Under the pieces are notes generated by a model. The model was not told the origin of the DNA. It saw only the letters and a program-made list of their open reading frames with translations, and made no database searches. The position numbers and the translations under genes were made by a program. Source: Owenia fusiformis (Eukaryota > Annelida > Polychaeta > Sabellida > Oweniidae). Taken from it: a DNA stretch of 64,000 nt. Below, in pieces: positions 23,401 to 38,400 of this stretch. The stretch spans positions 19,914,931 to 19,978,930 of the forward strand of contig CAIIXF020000003.1 of assembly GCA_903813345.2 (NCBI GenBank). Reading direction: 5' to 3'. Each line of letters begins with the position of its first letter. The first letter of the stretch is position 1.

Positions 23401-26400
23401 TAGGGGGGGGGGGCAATAATGCTAAAATCCTCAGCCCAACCAAGGCATAATATACAGAATTATGTTGTTGTAACACACTGATTTGCAAAAGCAAATACAA
23501 ATACTAGTAAAAAGGGAAATTGTTTTAAGATTGTTATTTGTCTGATATAACAAATTGTGATTAATTCCCAATACAATTCTAACTCTCCAGGATTATTTGA
23601 TTTGCAATCGTATGTCATCATGAACCTAATCTAATTTGGAATCTATATTTCAAGTCAGAATTCTGAAGTCAGTTTAACCCTAGATCATAAATCCTTGACA
23701 GAAAAGACAATTTAGAAATTCAATTATATTTTTGATATATGGGATATTTTTGGTCTTCTAGTGCAGTTTGTGTAGCGACAATCTGTTATGGGTTCAGAAA
23801 CAGATTTTATACCAAATAAAAAGTCTGAGAAAATCAAAGGTGTATTATCATGTATCTACATGTACTATACAGCATTTATTGTGTCTTTAATCTAAAATGC
23901 AAGTGTTATAAGATACTTTAAGCACTGTATTATTACCACTCATGGGACTAAAGGTATTTTCATTGGCTTTTTAACATTACAATCCATGGAAGAAAATAAA
24001 GAAAATGGGCATACGTAGATTCCACTCTAAGCTTAGAAAATATTGTGTTCTGAATAAAGAAATCACTAGAAATGGAGAATCTTAGAGATATAAGGTAAAC
24101 CCTTAAATAATGCTAACAAACCTAAGAATGAAAACATTTTGGGTTGGGAAAAGTTTTCTGCATTATCTATAGAAATGCTCAACATTTGTGATAATTTAAC
24201 AAAAGAATCGATTTATATTTGGACTTTGGAAGTTGGAAGTTGTTTTTGCATCTAGGAATCGCATCATGGGTGTGAAAATATCCCTGCCAATTCTTGATAC
24301 ACCGTAATCTATCATTCTCATTCTGGTAAGATCAAACAGATTCATCAAGCCATCAGCCTTGATGTATCATTTGCTTCGAAACACTGCCGGGATTTCTCAA
24401 CATTGACTAAGATGGATCATATATGGCTGTATCAGATAACTTGTTAGAAATTTGCCAATTTTATGCTGTTTTTCAATTGATCATGCATGAAGTGTCAAGC
24501 GAATAAGAGTATTTTTGTTCTTGTGTATCTTTCTATCCATTATATCTAAAATTTGGATATTTTGAAGTAGTGTATCCAAGATTTCATTAGAATTATTTAC
24601 TGCAGGCAAAATGAATGAAAACAACGAGCAAAATTATAAGAAAGTTTTTAGTGTTAAAGTTCATAAAATGGAAGGGTGGAGAGGCTTGAAGCAAGACCAT
24701 TATGAATTATTTTAACATGGTTACAGTTGCAAAATTTCTCAAAAAACAACAGCTGATTTTGGTAAATACATCCAAAGAGAATCGCCAACTACCTTCTGTT
24801 TATATTATGAAACTTCCTTATATTACACATTTTGATTTACAGTAAAACCTGTATGTTGTGAACACCCAACAGTCACAAAAAAGTATTCACTTTAGGTAGG
24901 TGTTCACTACAGACAGGATTTTATGCAGGAGTCAATGTAAAATGTGTCTGGAAATGGTGTTTACTAAACACATGTGTTCACTAGAGAGAGGTGTCAATTA
25001 AGACAGGTTTTACTATAATATAATTATTTTCATGAAATATTTTGTTTGGAATTAAAATCATAGAAAGGATAAAACTTTAATGCAGTGATTGCCGATACAG
25101 CAAAAACGAACGCTGAAAAAAAAAACCATTACATTTGTAAGTCACTCATGTTAGGTGTTCCCAAGTTGACAGGCCTGTAAATGGTAAAGAGTCAATAACC
25201 TTCCCTATAGTTCCCTATATGAAGGTTAATAACTCCTATTCAGAATGTAAGTCTGGTTACAGAGAACTAACCATGCTTTATAGACTTTCAATCTAGGAAA
25301 AATGAATCTGCTATTGATTCTTGGTAGGTTTTGGCCAATTATAAAGCAATTGTCTCTAAGAGCTTCATTTAACCATGGATCACCACATTTACGCTCGGAG
25401 AATAATGATTGGGAATGGTATATATCTAGAGGATTTAAGCAGTTGAGTGTTGCAGTTAGACGAGGACATTATCCTTTGTGGGCTTAGAGATATTGATTTG
25501 TGATGATGGTGCTTGACTGAAGCTTATGTGGTCACAGAAAATACTGGGAATCCCTGGTAAAAATGTGTTCAAACCAGACTCAGGTGAAAAGGTATTCTGC
25601 AGTCAGTATACCAATATTATGAGGACCACTGGTGGGTATGGTGGTTTTAGTGACGCCAATGTGTTGCTAAAGTTAAATAGCAATATCAACTCTATCCCAT
25701 TGCCTCCCAGAGAAGGCAAACAGCTAGATACCACACCCCATGTCATTTACATATTATCCCTTGATCTAGATATGAACCCTCTCTTCCTAGCCAATGAGAT
25801 GTCACCATTACATAACAACATCTCCCATTGTCTCCCAAATTAGAATCCAATCAGCTGGCTAGATACCACCTTGTCATTTACTTAGTCACCCTGTTCTAGG
25901 TTTGACCCCATCTATGTTCTCCATCATATTTTCCTATCACACCTCATATTTAATCACCTCCATTTATCTTCCCCATTCTCCCATGACACCATTTCACCAC
26001 CTACCCAACCACCACCTTTATGTGCCATAAATGCATAAAGCTTCTGGACATTTTACCCATATTATCTACTTTTTTCTTTGAGGGGAAATGTTAAGGGGGG
26101 TGGGGGGTACAGAATAAGGGCTTAGTAAGACTACCCCTTATTTTGATACTGTTCTTCTTAACTCGGCCTCCCCATGTTATTGATATGAAATTTACTGCAT
26201 TCTACTTGTTGGCTTTCACAGTAGATACATCACATAAAATAGATTTCTTAGCAAATTGCTTTCCAATTTTTCCAATAAGACAAAATCAAATTGCCCTATC
26301 TTCACAATTCGTGCCAATTTAGCCAATGGCATTAATCAGATTGTAATAGTTTCTGAATCTGTCCTTATTAGTCCATGTAATAAAGTGTTCGACCACTCCA

Positions 26401-29400
26401 CCATTTCTAATATCTCTAATATTACAAGTTTTATTTATGCATAAAACATTAAAATTTCAGCCCAAGATTTATAGGCTAGTGTGACCCAAGTGATGAACAA
26501 CTACCTTGAAACCTCACTTTTATTAAGTTGTTAAATATGAATCGGAACCAGTATGGATCAAATATGCTGTACAATCAGTTTATCTCTCTCTCTCTGACAA
26601 GTCTTCAACATGAAACCAATTTTCTATTAGAAATACTTGAGTAGTTGTTTTTCAGATAAGTATAAATCTAAAGAATAGATTAGTTTGACATTTGCATGTA
26701 AAAGGGAGGCGATCAGTTTGATTCAATGTTTTTCATCATGGAATTTTTCCTGAGTAGATGGGATTAATCCAGTTATGCTCATGATAACTAAAGACAAATT
26801 TTTTATTGCACTTTCAAAAAGTGTTATATTGCCGCCATCTGGTAAACAATGAGGATTTTGTTGAATTTCAATCTTGAAATCAACACTTACTTAATTTTTG
26901 AATATCCAACTAAAAATTTATTTCGTCATACAGGTAAGGAAAAATAATCAGCCCTGACATTTACTAATTTGTGTAAAAATAATAGCTCATTGAAACTCTA
27001 ATAATCAATAGATTCCTCTTATATTGGCATCTTGAGCTGGAGAAGATCCCAATAAGTTGTGTTTTTAACCTTGTATTATCATCATTAGCCAAATCAATGC
27101 TAAATCTATAACTATAATACCAAGATGATTATACTTGTCCCTTCAAAAAACATTGGAAAAGATAGTAATTAACAAGAAATGGAAGTAATACAAGATCACC
27201 TGTTACAATTTAAATTGCAGAAAATATCCTGTAATTTATTTTAAAATAAATGTAATTTCAGTGATATTTTTAGAATGATGAAGAAAAATCGAATGGATAT
27301 TAATTCCACTTGCAGTGCTTTCTGACAGGTTTTTATCCCTTGAATTTTATCTATAGCAGTAGGCACTTAAACAATTATCTTCATATGAGATATAATCCTT
27401 GATTTCTACTTCAGATTATTTCTTGGAAATATTTTTAGCATCTATGGCAAGACAAAGAATACTATATGATTTACTCAGAACTAAATTCCAAATTAAAGGG
27501 AGAAACAAATTTAGAAAATGATTTTTCCAAAAGCTTGTTTCAATTTTTGGCTCATGTAATTTTTTGTCATATCTATTTTCTAAAAATTCCCTATGTTCAC
27601 ACTATTCCAGGGAAATTAGTGATGACTTGCGTAGATGATCCACTAACAGAAATTTTCCATTTTTACCCCACTACCAGAAGTGGTGACATATTGTTATATT
27701 CTCCAAATATTTTGTAGACAGCATTCCACGCTTGATGCTACAAATGGAAGGTTGTGACATTTTGTATGTTAATTCGACACCTTATATTTTACTGTGTCCC
27801 TATTTTAGAGAGTAAAGATAGAGATACTCTTGTGTAGAGTATAGAAAGTATGAAGTATGAACTGTTTAATCCATTAATGGAAGATCTGTGATATTGATAT
27901 CGATAAAGTCTTGGGTTATCTCACTTTTAAAGGTTAATCTTATAAAATACTATAGCATATACCTGTAAATGCTCTACTACAGTAAAACCTGTGTATGTTG
28001 AACATTTTCTGCTGATAACAACATTCAGTGTTGGTAGGTGTTCACTATTGAGAGTGTAAAGGACAAGGTGCAATTATTGGCAAATATCCCTATGGTCAAA
28101 ATGAATCATTCGTAGGTGTAACATGAAGAATAAAATGTCATATAATACTTTGGAAAATATTAAAGTGCTCGGACACACATAAGCTGAGATAGGGATCATT
28201 TCGTTCAGTAAGGTTGTATTGACTTACATGGGGCTGTGTACCATTGACTTAACATGAGGATATTAGCAGATCCCAATAGAGGCCATTGGTTTCCATTGAT
28301 TATCACAGAATTACCAAAAATACACTATGACCTGAATCGATTGCAAATTTAATAATTTCACAATACGACACAAATGGTTTATCTCATCAAATGTGCAAAT
28401 ATGAAGTTTGCAATCGATTCAGGTCATACTTAAAATTAAAAGATTGTACATTTTTTCATCATTTTTTCCCCTACAAAATGGTTATAGAAAAATGCTCCAA
28501 AGACAACTTTTACACTTATCAAATATCATACAAGTTTGTAAAACCAAAGATTATACTATTATATTTCATTATGTAGTAACATATTTGGATAAGATGCAGG
28601 GATACGTAGGATGTAAATGGATTTTGACAGACACAAAAATACTTCCTGGTTTGGAATCTATGCCTCTACACTTCATGATTGAATTATGACCCTAATAAGT
28701 GGCCTATACATCAATACAGTGCTGAATAAATGTCAACAAGATACCAGTGTGCATATAAATGTAATAATTGAAGCAGAATACTCATTTTGAAAAATCAGAT
28801 AAATTATTTTTTTCCCATGGGGAGATCCCAATGGAGGGTGTATAAGGTCCTTTATACAGAAGTCAATAGAGTATGATCAGAGGAAGGGTGTCTACTAAAG
28901 ACAGATGTTCACTAGAGAGAGGTGTTCACTAAGACAGGTTTTGCTATATATTCATACTGTATACTATATCTTCTTTTTGGCATACTAGAAATTCAGTATC
29001 AGTTTCATTCCAAATGCAAATGTTATCATTGATAGGAGGAATTGATTGAATGTTTTGCTTTAACTTATTTATGGTGCTTACAGTTGTAATCAACCACCTG
29101 GGTCCAAAATAGAATCATGTTGCATACATTTCTTCCATTCATGCCATATACATCCTGCGTATAGAAAAACTTCCATGTTTTTCATGAATTTTTTTTTCAT
29201 AACATGCTGTTTTCTAATTTGTATGGATCATATTATATTATTACATACATGTAAAGGTGTTAACGGTAGAATGCGGTTTCTCTCAAAATGTTGACATTTT
29301 TGGCCTACCTCATGAAAAAATCTCAAGAAGCATATCTAGTCAATTTTAGTATGAAAAATCCCTCGTAACTGTATATCAGCAAGTACTTTCTTGGAGTTAC

Positions 29401-32400
29401 AGAACATTTCAAGAACTATTGTTCTAAACAAAACTGTATTACAAATCAGATGTTGCGCACATTTGCTTCCATCAATTTGTATTATCTTCAGTTTCTTCTG
29501 CCCTGTCAGATTCTACACACACCTTGCAAATCTATATTATTATACACGTTCGAATACCCGTCAAGTTGATTATCTGATTATATATCAATCAGAGACAAGA
29601 TGTATCGATTAGTATTATTTTAACCTTGTAATTTATATCATCAATCGGTATAAACCTGTCTAATCCGAATGCCATTGGGACCTGCCTAAAGTGTTCAATT
29701 TAGCAGGTGTTCACATTTCAGGGTGATCAGCAGATGGTGTTAGGTCATCTGTGTTCGGTAAATGGTGTTTGTTACAAATGGCAGGTGGTGACATTTTACA
29801 TGTTAATGCCTTGTTTAAATGTGTGAATCAATAAGAGATAGCAAATTTGGAACTGAGAATAAGTATTATAACCACCTGGCCAGGCCTGTTATAGGGGTAT
29901 TAGTACTAGTTTAGAAGACACTTATTTTACTCTATTGACCTGAGCAATATGTGATGTCATAGTGGTGGGCCAATAATAGATATAACAACCCGGCAATGTT
30001 CCCAGGGAAATGAGATATCGTTCAATGCGTATAATTTTCGTTTAGTGGTACTCAGTTCTTGCTATTTTAGCCTTATGGATGAACAGTGGTAATAATACTA
30101 ATAACGTACTTTCTGCAGCAAAATAGTGAAATATTGGAGCTTGGGCTTTCGGCCCTTGGTCTAATGTTTCACTATATTGCCCTTTAAAATGACGTTATTG
30201 TACTATTCTCATTGAGAGTTGTTCAGATTAGAGAGGTGTTTGAATATACAGGTTTTTCTGTAATATGTTCTTGGTTTCCACGGCCCCTACACTTGAACAG
30301 TAGATTAATTTAACTTGTAGAGATTTGCAATTACATTACCTCATCAAGCTCATATAATAAATTGAAATACCCTTGGACCAAGGATGGACCTCCATATCAT
30401 TTGAGAAGATCTGATAGAGTATATTGATCAATATCTTTAGAAACAATTATGGCAAGGGAAGCCTATTCTGATTACAGGAACATTTTTATTGACTATAAAA
30501 GCCGAAGATCCTGACAGATTATTACTTTAGAATTATGAATTATGGTGATATTATTTAATATAGTGTAAAATTGAAATTGTCCAGTTGATGTCCCTATCAA
30601 TTATATGTCGATAAGTTCAAAACCTGAATAGTTCTGGTTAATGGTAGAAATCGTAGATATGATGTTATCCATTGATACTACTTCTTCCCTGTAAATAACC
30701 ATGGCACGGAATTAAAACTGCGTGTATACTATGCACGCAGTTTGAAGCACCGATTTTAAGACATTTATTCTGCATTGTTTTATAGTTTCATACATCCATT
30801 CGGTGGTGATTATATGATTCTACTATGTGATAGCGAAAACTATGTCCTGATAAACATAGGTTTTAAAATATAAGCAGATTAATAAAAAAATTGTCATTGG
30901 TTTTTCACTTACCGACACATAAGTTGAACACGAAAGCTCCTTAGGAACCTTATATTGAGATAACTAGGTTTACATCGGGAAAAAATTGAGTGCTACTTTT
31001 AAAGTAAGTTAGTCTCCATATAATGGTAATGTCTGATAAACAAACTAACCTTGTATTTCCAGTACTTTTCATCCTTATGGGAGTCGTGTCCTCCCCGTCT
31101 GCCATTTTTATATATGCGTGCAGTTTGTCAGTGTTTCACACTGCATGCATACTATGCACACACAGTGGACACCGCGTCGTGATAACACTGGGGAATATTT
31201 TTGATATTGAACAAATCACATTGTCCTTCCTAATCCCTCTCACAAAAATGATATTCATCTGCCAATCACTCTCGCGGAAAATTATATTCACCCCCAAGGA
31301 ATTTCTGCCAAACAATGCTTTGTATTTTGTTCCGTTGGGTCGGTAATACCTCGAGAAATATATTGTCCCTCAATATAAAACCCATATTCAATCCCTCCCA
31401 GTAACTATTTAAAGGAGGTATTATATGTAATATACAGTATCCTTAAGTAAATACACTGTATATCATTCACTGAATTCGGTCTAATATATCAATAATTTTC
31501 TAAATAAGGAGAAAGTAATTAAATGCTGTCTAATTAACACAAGTGGTCTCTCTGGCTGATACATCATTCTTGTTCTCGAAGTCTATACTGCATCATGAAT
31601 TACTTGCCAAAAAGTTGTGAATTAAAATAAAGGCTTTACCTACATATATTTTTCTCAGCATCTCGCTGACTCATTGAATCGTAGTCATCTAAGCTATAAT
31701 GCAAGTTATGAAGATACACGGCGTGACACTTAACGTAACGGTGCATGATGCTCTAAAAAAATACCCAGAATCCCTTTGTTATATCTAAGCTGAACCTGCT
31801 ATTGGTATTAACATTAGATTGCGTCAGTGAAGATTTTGGCTTGAAATTAGAATCTATCGCAGTCTATCTGGGTATATGCAGATATTGACTATTGCCTCCT
31901 GCTACAACTAGAGCATCATATTAAATCAGTAGCCTGATAGGACGGTACGGTATGATCCCGTCTCAATCTCCTAAACCTAGAATTATGAGATGGAGTATTC
32001 TGTGAAACAGCGAGAATGATGTAGAGGAGGTTTAACACATGCTACAAAGATCCTGTTATAAGATCTGATTTATGAAGAAAAGGGAACTGAGATTAGAATC
32101 TTATTGAAGATAGAATACCTATAGACACATGGAACTCTCCAGATTTTTAGATAGATACATGCTTCATAGGGAGACAGTGTAACATTCCGACTGACTTTTT
32201 TATTTGCTATCAATAAAAGGCAATGTGTTTATATTGATTATAACAAAGCAGTTTGTATAATGGAAATTGGTGATCTGAACAATAAATATACAGTAAAAAC
32301 ATTCCGAAGCATGGATTTATGACAAAATAATAAAAACTTAAGCAGACATTCCAAATATGGCTAACCATATACCGCCCGCATGGATATGCGATGGGAAACT

Positions 32401-35400
32401 AGCTATTCCTTTGATAGAGCCAACCCAACCCACAAATTCAGGGTCTGGGTCTGCCGAAAATTCAGACAATGAAAATGACAGGAAATCACCAAGTATTTCC
32501 AGCGTGAGATTTGATATCCCTACTGGTAAGGATTGGACATAATTGGTCTTGTGAATCGTGACCCTCTCTGCCCTCCTAAATTCTCCACCTCCATACGAGG
32601 ACCAGAAGTAGTGGGGAGGGGGGGGGGTAGAATTTATACAAGACTTTGTTAACATGTGGTAACTGATCATTTTTATGCATGTGATCACAAGTTGTGACCA
32701 CAAGAGGTGACATATTGTTATAGTCTCCAATTATCGGCAGTTGATGTTCAGTGGTTGGCATCTGTAACAAATGGCAGGTTGTGATATTTTGCATTTTACT
32801 GCCTTTTTTCAAGAGTCATGCACTTGAGAAATAAAATGATTCAGAAGTAGGAAAGTCATATAATAAATCAAACTCCCTTTTGTTTTGATAATTCATACTT
32901 CTTTAGAGCATTTACCTGTCAATAAATCTCACCAGGAAAAGGGTATTACTCATTATCTCGGGCCATTTCATCAGGATAACGCTATTACTTAATCTCTTGG
33001 TAAGATTTAGGGGAAATATCAGTAGGATAATGCTAGTGTTAATTGATTAAATCCAACTTCAAAGATTATTTGTAGAAGCGTGTAACATTGAATCGGGTGA
33101 ATTAATAACTGATGTTATGTCTAAATCGTTCTATCTTATGTTAACCTTGACATGCGATCAGTCGTAGCTTAAATACAGAAGTTTAATTTGTATTGCTAGT
33201 TGATACAATCTAACAAGGGAGTAGGTTAAGGATAGGCTGAGAAGAATAAATAATGTGACTAATTAAGTAACCCGGGACCTTTACATGTAGGTTTGCATAT
33301 TGATATCATGTGGAAACTAGTCCAAAAATTGATCTTACAGGGTCAGCCTTAAAATAGATCCGCAGAATAAGAATTTTTATATACTTAAAAATTCATGATT
33401 ATGATTACAGTAAAAACTGTCTAAATAGAACACCTTTGGTACCTCTTAAATGTGTTCTACTTGGGAGGTGTTCTACTCACAGTGGTTCATTTAGCATAGT
33501 CGGGTGGTCCTGGGGCCCTGAAAAGTGTTCCACTAACAGAGGTGTTCTACTTTTAGAGGTGTTGCACTTTACAGGTTTCACTGTCCCAATAATTGATGAA
33601 ATGGTTAATATTTTACATATCGTATGTGGATATTCACAAAATGGTAGAAAACATTTTTTTAATTCAATAGAATTAAAATTACATTTTATTCCAAGTTATA
33701 TTCAGCTTTGGAAAGTGTTTGGAAAAGAACTAAAATCCTGCTTTAAAGGGATATTTTCCTTTTAATTAACCTTTAGCGTGCTGCCGGCGGACGAGTCCGC
33801 CGAGACTAAAATGTCTCTCACAACTGCCGGCGGACCCGTACACCCGATTTCAAACTTTTAAAAACTTTACTTTTTCGCGCCATTCGTATTGTCCAATTAG
33901 ATTGCCCGATTTATTCAGTGCCTAACATGACTTCCTGTTGACCTAGAAATGGCGATATTTCGAAAAATAATTCTCAATTCAACAATTTAAACAGTGTTTT
34001 AGTCGTTTTTAGTGAACGAATCGTACAAAATGGCGGACAAATACGATCACAACGAAAATGTGGAGGAAATGGATTACGATTTCGAGCTCTTTAGGCTCTT
34101 GGAAGCCGATTACGGTCATCGAAAATAGAAACTAGAATATTTTCTGAATTGAAAAATTGAACATTTGATCGCTGCAAATTCAGATTTGGATTCTGACCAG
34201 ACGAAGAGGCGGAGCGGCGGATTCCGGAGGAGTATTCATGGTATATTTATGCCCAGTCGTGTTAATGTACAAATAAATTCATGAGAACAATTTTTTTCAT
34301 GAGCCAGGCCACTGTATCTTCCCTTTGTGAAAATTTTATCCAGATTCATTCAGTAGTTATTGAGATATTAATTATTTAGTCCAGGCATATCATTTTTTGC
34401 ACTCTTTGAAAAATAAGCCAGTTGCGTGGGATATATTTGCTGAAATAAGGCAGCATGGTAAAGGTTAATGCTTCCAAAGTAACTTATATTTACCAATTTG
34501 GAGGAACAGTGAGACTATTTTTTATAGATTTTTGATTTAATTTTTCGACATTTAGGTTTGTCATCTCGAGCAAAAATAATAGGCATTGGTATATTTTGAT
34601 ATATTATATTTTCATATTTATTATTTGTTTGCCAGAAAATGTCAGAAAGGAAATGTAAAAAGGAAATATATTTTAAGAAATTCAATCTTCAGAGAATGCT
34701 TCAAGACAATTTCGTTATAATTATTTCTAACATATTGCGATAGAAAAAGAATAGAAACAAGGCATTTGGGATTACTCAAGCAAGGTTATTTTGGGTTTCC
34801 CATTTGTATTACATACGCAAGGCCATTTGGCTGGATGATTGTTTTTCTAGTAGAACTAATTGTATAAAACGTCTATTCTTGATTGATCGTTTGAATTCCA
34901 TCCAAACAAACTTTTGTCTTTTATAATTGAATTTTATTTTCTGATTGATAAGGATACGATGTTAATGACATGTATGGAATGTCTCGTAGTTGGTGAGATG
35001 GTACAGTAGAACAAGCACTTTTCAAGGGGTTCTGGGTTCAATCCTAGGTTCCAGCGGTTCTAAGGTGAATTATTATAATTTAATTGTACTAATGCACTGT
35101 TTTGTGTATAGTGCTATGGTATGTCCTCTAATGAATGATTGAATTTGTGTCAAAATTTCAACATTACCTCTACCTTATTATCAATTTCTAAAATACATGT
35201 TACATAATTTAGATATATTCATTTGAAAGGTTTTGATAACATGGGATATGAGACACCCAAAAAGTAACATTTTGGTATGTTCACTTTCTCAAGTTTTATT
35301 TTCTTTCAGTTGTAGTGATATCAGGATAACCAGAGGACTTTTCTTGTTTAGTGATTTTCATTCTCAATTTGTCCTTGGCATTCTTAATTATTTTGTCCTT

Positions 35401-38400
35401 GGCATTTATAGTTTTATATCGACCTTTATCTTTATGATATTTGCCTACCCTCAACTTTCACAAGATGTTTATAATGAGGTTATTACATTAAGTTGATTTA
35501 GATAGCTTTTATTGACTAATGATTGTATGAACATAATGGTTGTTGTGCAAATCGTGGGAATTATGACATCAAGCTTAACATTTCAGTCGAAACTATATTA
35601 AGTAATGATTTTAAAAAAAGTAAAAATTTTCAATGAAACTTTATCATGTCCTTATTAACATACAGATCCTCTTTAGTTGTCTTCCTTAAGTAGATTGGTT
35701 GTAGGTTCATCCTCATTTTCAGCAGTATATTCATACATTCTAAATAAGACTATAATCTTTCCAGTTACTAGGATATGTTTAAACAGTATAAACATAGCAA
35801 ATATAGCAAAATATACAATATACTGTAGCATAAGAGCCCAGCTGATCATTTGATTAGAGAATGACTACCATTTTAGAGAAAATCTTGATACATAATATTA
35901 AGCAAAAAGTATATCAAATTTCATCAGCATCTGTATTTTTTAAAATAATAGAACCACTTGTATGTTATAACCTTAGCAATCTACAATCAATGTGTCATAT
36001 AAAGTCAATTAACTCAGGGCAAATCAGGATTTGTTTTCTTATCCTTTTCTCAAAGCTTGATAATCTGTTTTCTCCATCACTTGTGGCAATTGGGTTGTGT
36101 TGATTCTAAAGCAGATCAATAAGACTTGAACCTTAAAGTTCATTGCAATTGCTTTAGTTAATGCAAATCTTGATTTCCAATTTTAAAAGTACAAAGATCA
36201 ACATTTGGATAAAAGAAAAGAGGAATCTCTTCTGGATGCTCTACTTTACAATGAGCAAAGTTCTGATTTAGCTCTGATCTTTGATAGAAATGGCGTTTTA
36301 TAGTATATGATTGGATATCCTAATTTTTTGGGCAATTTTAGTTTCCTATATACTAGTTTACAAAAAAGACTTTTGAATATACATTTTCTATTTTTTTATT
36401 TTGTTTCTTGCTAATTTCATTCTATACTATTTCTTTCATGAGATTCTTGATATTTATTTATGGGTAAGCCTGTTCAACCAGTAGTCTCTAACTGTATCTT
36501 GAAAAAGTGTTACTATATGATCTTTTTCTCTTCGCCCAAATCAAAAGTATAAGGAGTTAGATGTAAAATTTCCAAGCTGTTTTTTCAATTAGAATAATTC
36601 AATTTTTCATGAAGTAAAAATAACTCGATTGATCTATTTTGTTATTCTAACTACAAAGTGTATGTTCAATTTTAAACAAACCACAAAAAGTAACATGAGA
36701 TAAACACAAAATACAATAAGTTAATACAAAACTCTTACCTGTATGTATTTCCCAAAACTTGACATTTTAGGTTCCTGTCTGGATCTTTGTGTTGTTCTGT
36801 CCATTAGCACACCTATAGGTGGACATACTAGTACTCTATTCAACATCATTAATAATGTGTATTAACATCAATTATTTAAAATTTCTTGAAATCAACTATT
36901 ATTAAATTCACTGTAAGCACAGATACATACATTCATTTACCATATGAAGAATGAAGCCCTGATACATTTTTATTCATAGAATTTATTTCACATTATATAT
37001 AATTGATTAATCTATTGCACTATGAAAATCTCTTGATAATTTAACCTGTAATCTTTAAAAGATCAAAGTAGGATTGTTATATTTTTGTTAGAATTTAATC
37101 TGATCATCAGGGTTTTATCAGATCTTGAAATTAACCAATGGATATTTAGATAAAAGATATATGATATATGTTATGTATTGACATAAGTATCAATACTTGA
37201 TGCCTTGTCGTCTAATTTTAAAGCTTTCACTCCTTGACATAGACAAAAATTTGCCGTGACTGGTACTTGTTGGCATTTTTATAGTACCTCAAAGCCGGGT
37301 TGCTTCATTTTACAAATGAATTTATATCATACTTCAATCTTCAGTTGTTAAATATCGAGAGTTTTATTACGTTCCCTAACAACTGCTAATTAGATATATA
37401 AGAATACCTAGTTTTATGGCAAACATAGAGAGATCCCTGGACTTTTCTTTGTAGAGTTGTTATTTTGTAAACATTTATATACTTGTTAATGGTCAGTATA
37501 GGCATTTAATTGTCTCTGAGGAAGTCAATCAGCTGGCAGTAATTCTATTGTTTTTTATTTGAGGAAATTAAGGACATAAAACTAAAAACAATAAATACGG
37601 TTAACATTAAAATTTTGAAGTAACCACATGCTGTGAGAAGCACATTGCCCACCATAATTTTTTTTCAAAACAGGATAACAATTTATTTTATTACAAATGG
37701 CAAAGGAAAAAACAGCCATACCATTGCTAAACTTACCAGATCAAAATGGAAATGCAAAGTATGTTTATGATAGGAGTTCAGAGGTTGATCTTGCCAGCGA
37801 AGAAGGGAGGAATTCAAAAATCAAGTTTGATGTGACTGCATTGGATCGTAGGGTGTCATTTTCAAAGGATCCAGAGATCAGTATTTTTACTGTTGAACCA
37901 CATGTGCCTGGAACATCAAAGAAATCAGGTAAAAATAACAATGATATCAGTTTTCTTCCTAGGATTGAAGTAACATGTACAATTCAGATCAAAATCGGTT
38001 AAAAACCTATAAAATTAGATTTTAAGATATGACTCGGCATAATAAAAAAGAATCAATATCACCTGTAAAGCAAAGATAATTTAGTTCTGTAATGGGCAAG
38101 GGGCAACATTTGGAAACAAATAAGTAATAATAGGGTAATAAATTAATATTGTTATATCTACTATGACAAGCATTTAGTTTTGACATACTGGATTCAGTAT
38201 CTGTAACAAAATTGTTACACATTAACAAAATTGTTACACTTTAGTAACGTCCAATTGCTTACCTGTTGGTGACATTTTACCATATTATTAAAGGCAAAAT
38301 CGGAATCTATAGGGAGGGACAAAATTACAAGCAACTTGTCTAATTGACCTACCAATCTATTCTTTACAATATCAAAAACAATATCTCTCAAAAGATTCAC

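Noticed and set aside
25302-25843. Two neighbouring open frames (61 and 105 codons)
   Set aside because: No recognisable domain, no splice signals that fit, and internal short repeats; treated as chance frames in an intron.
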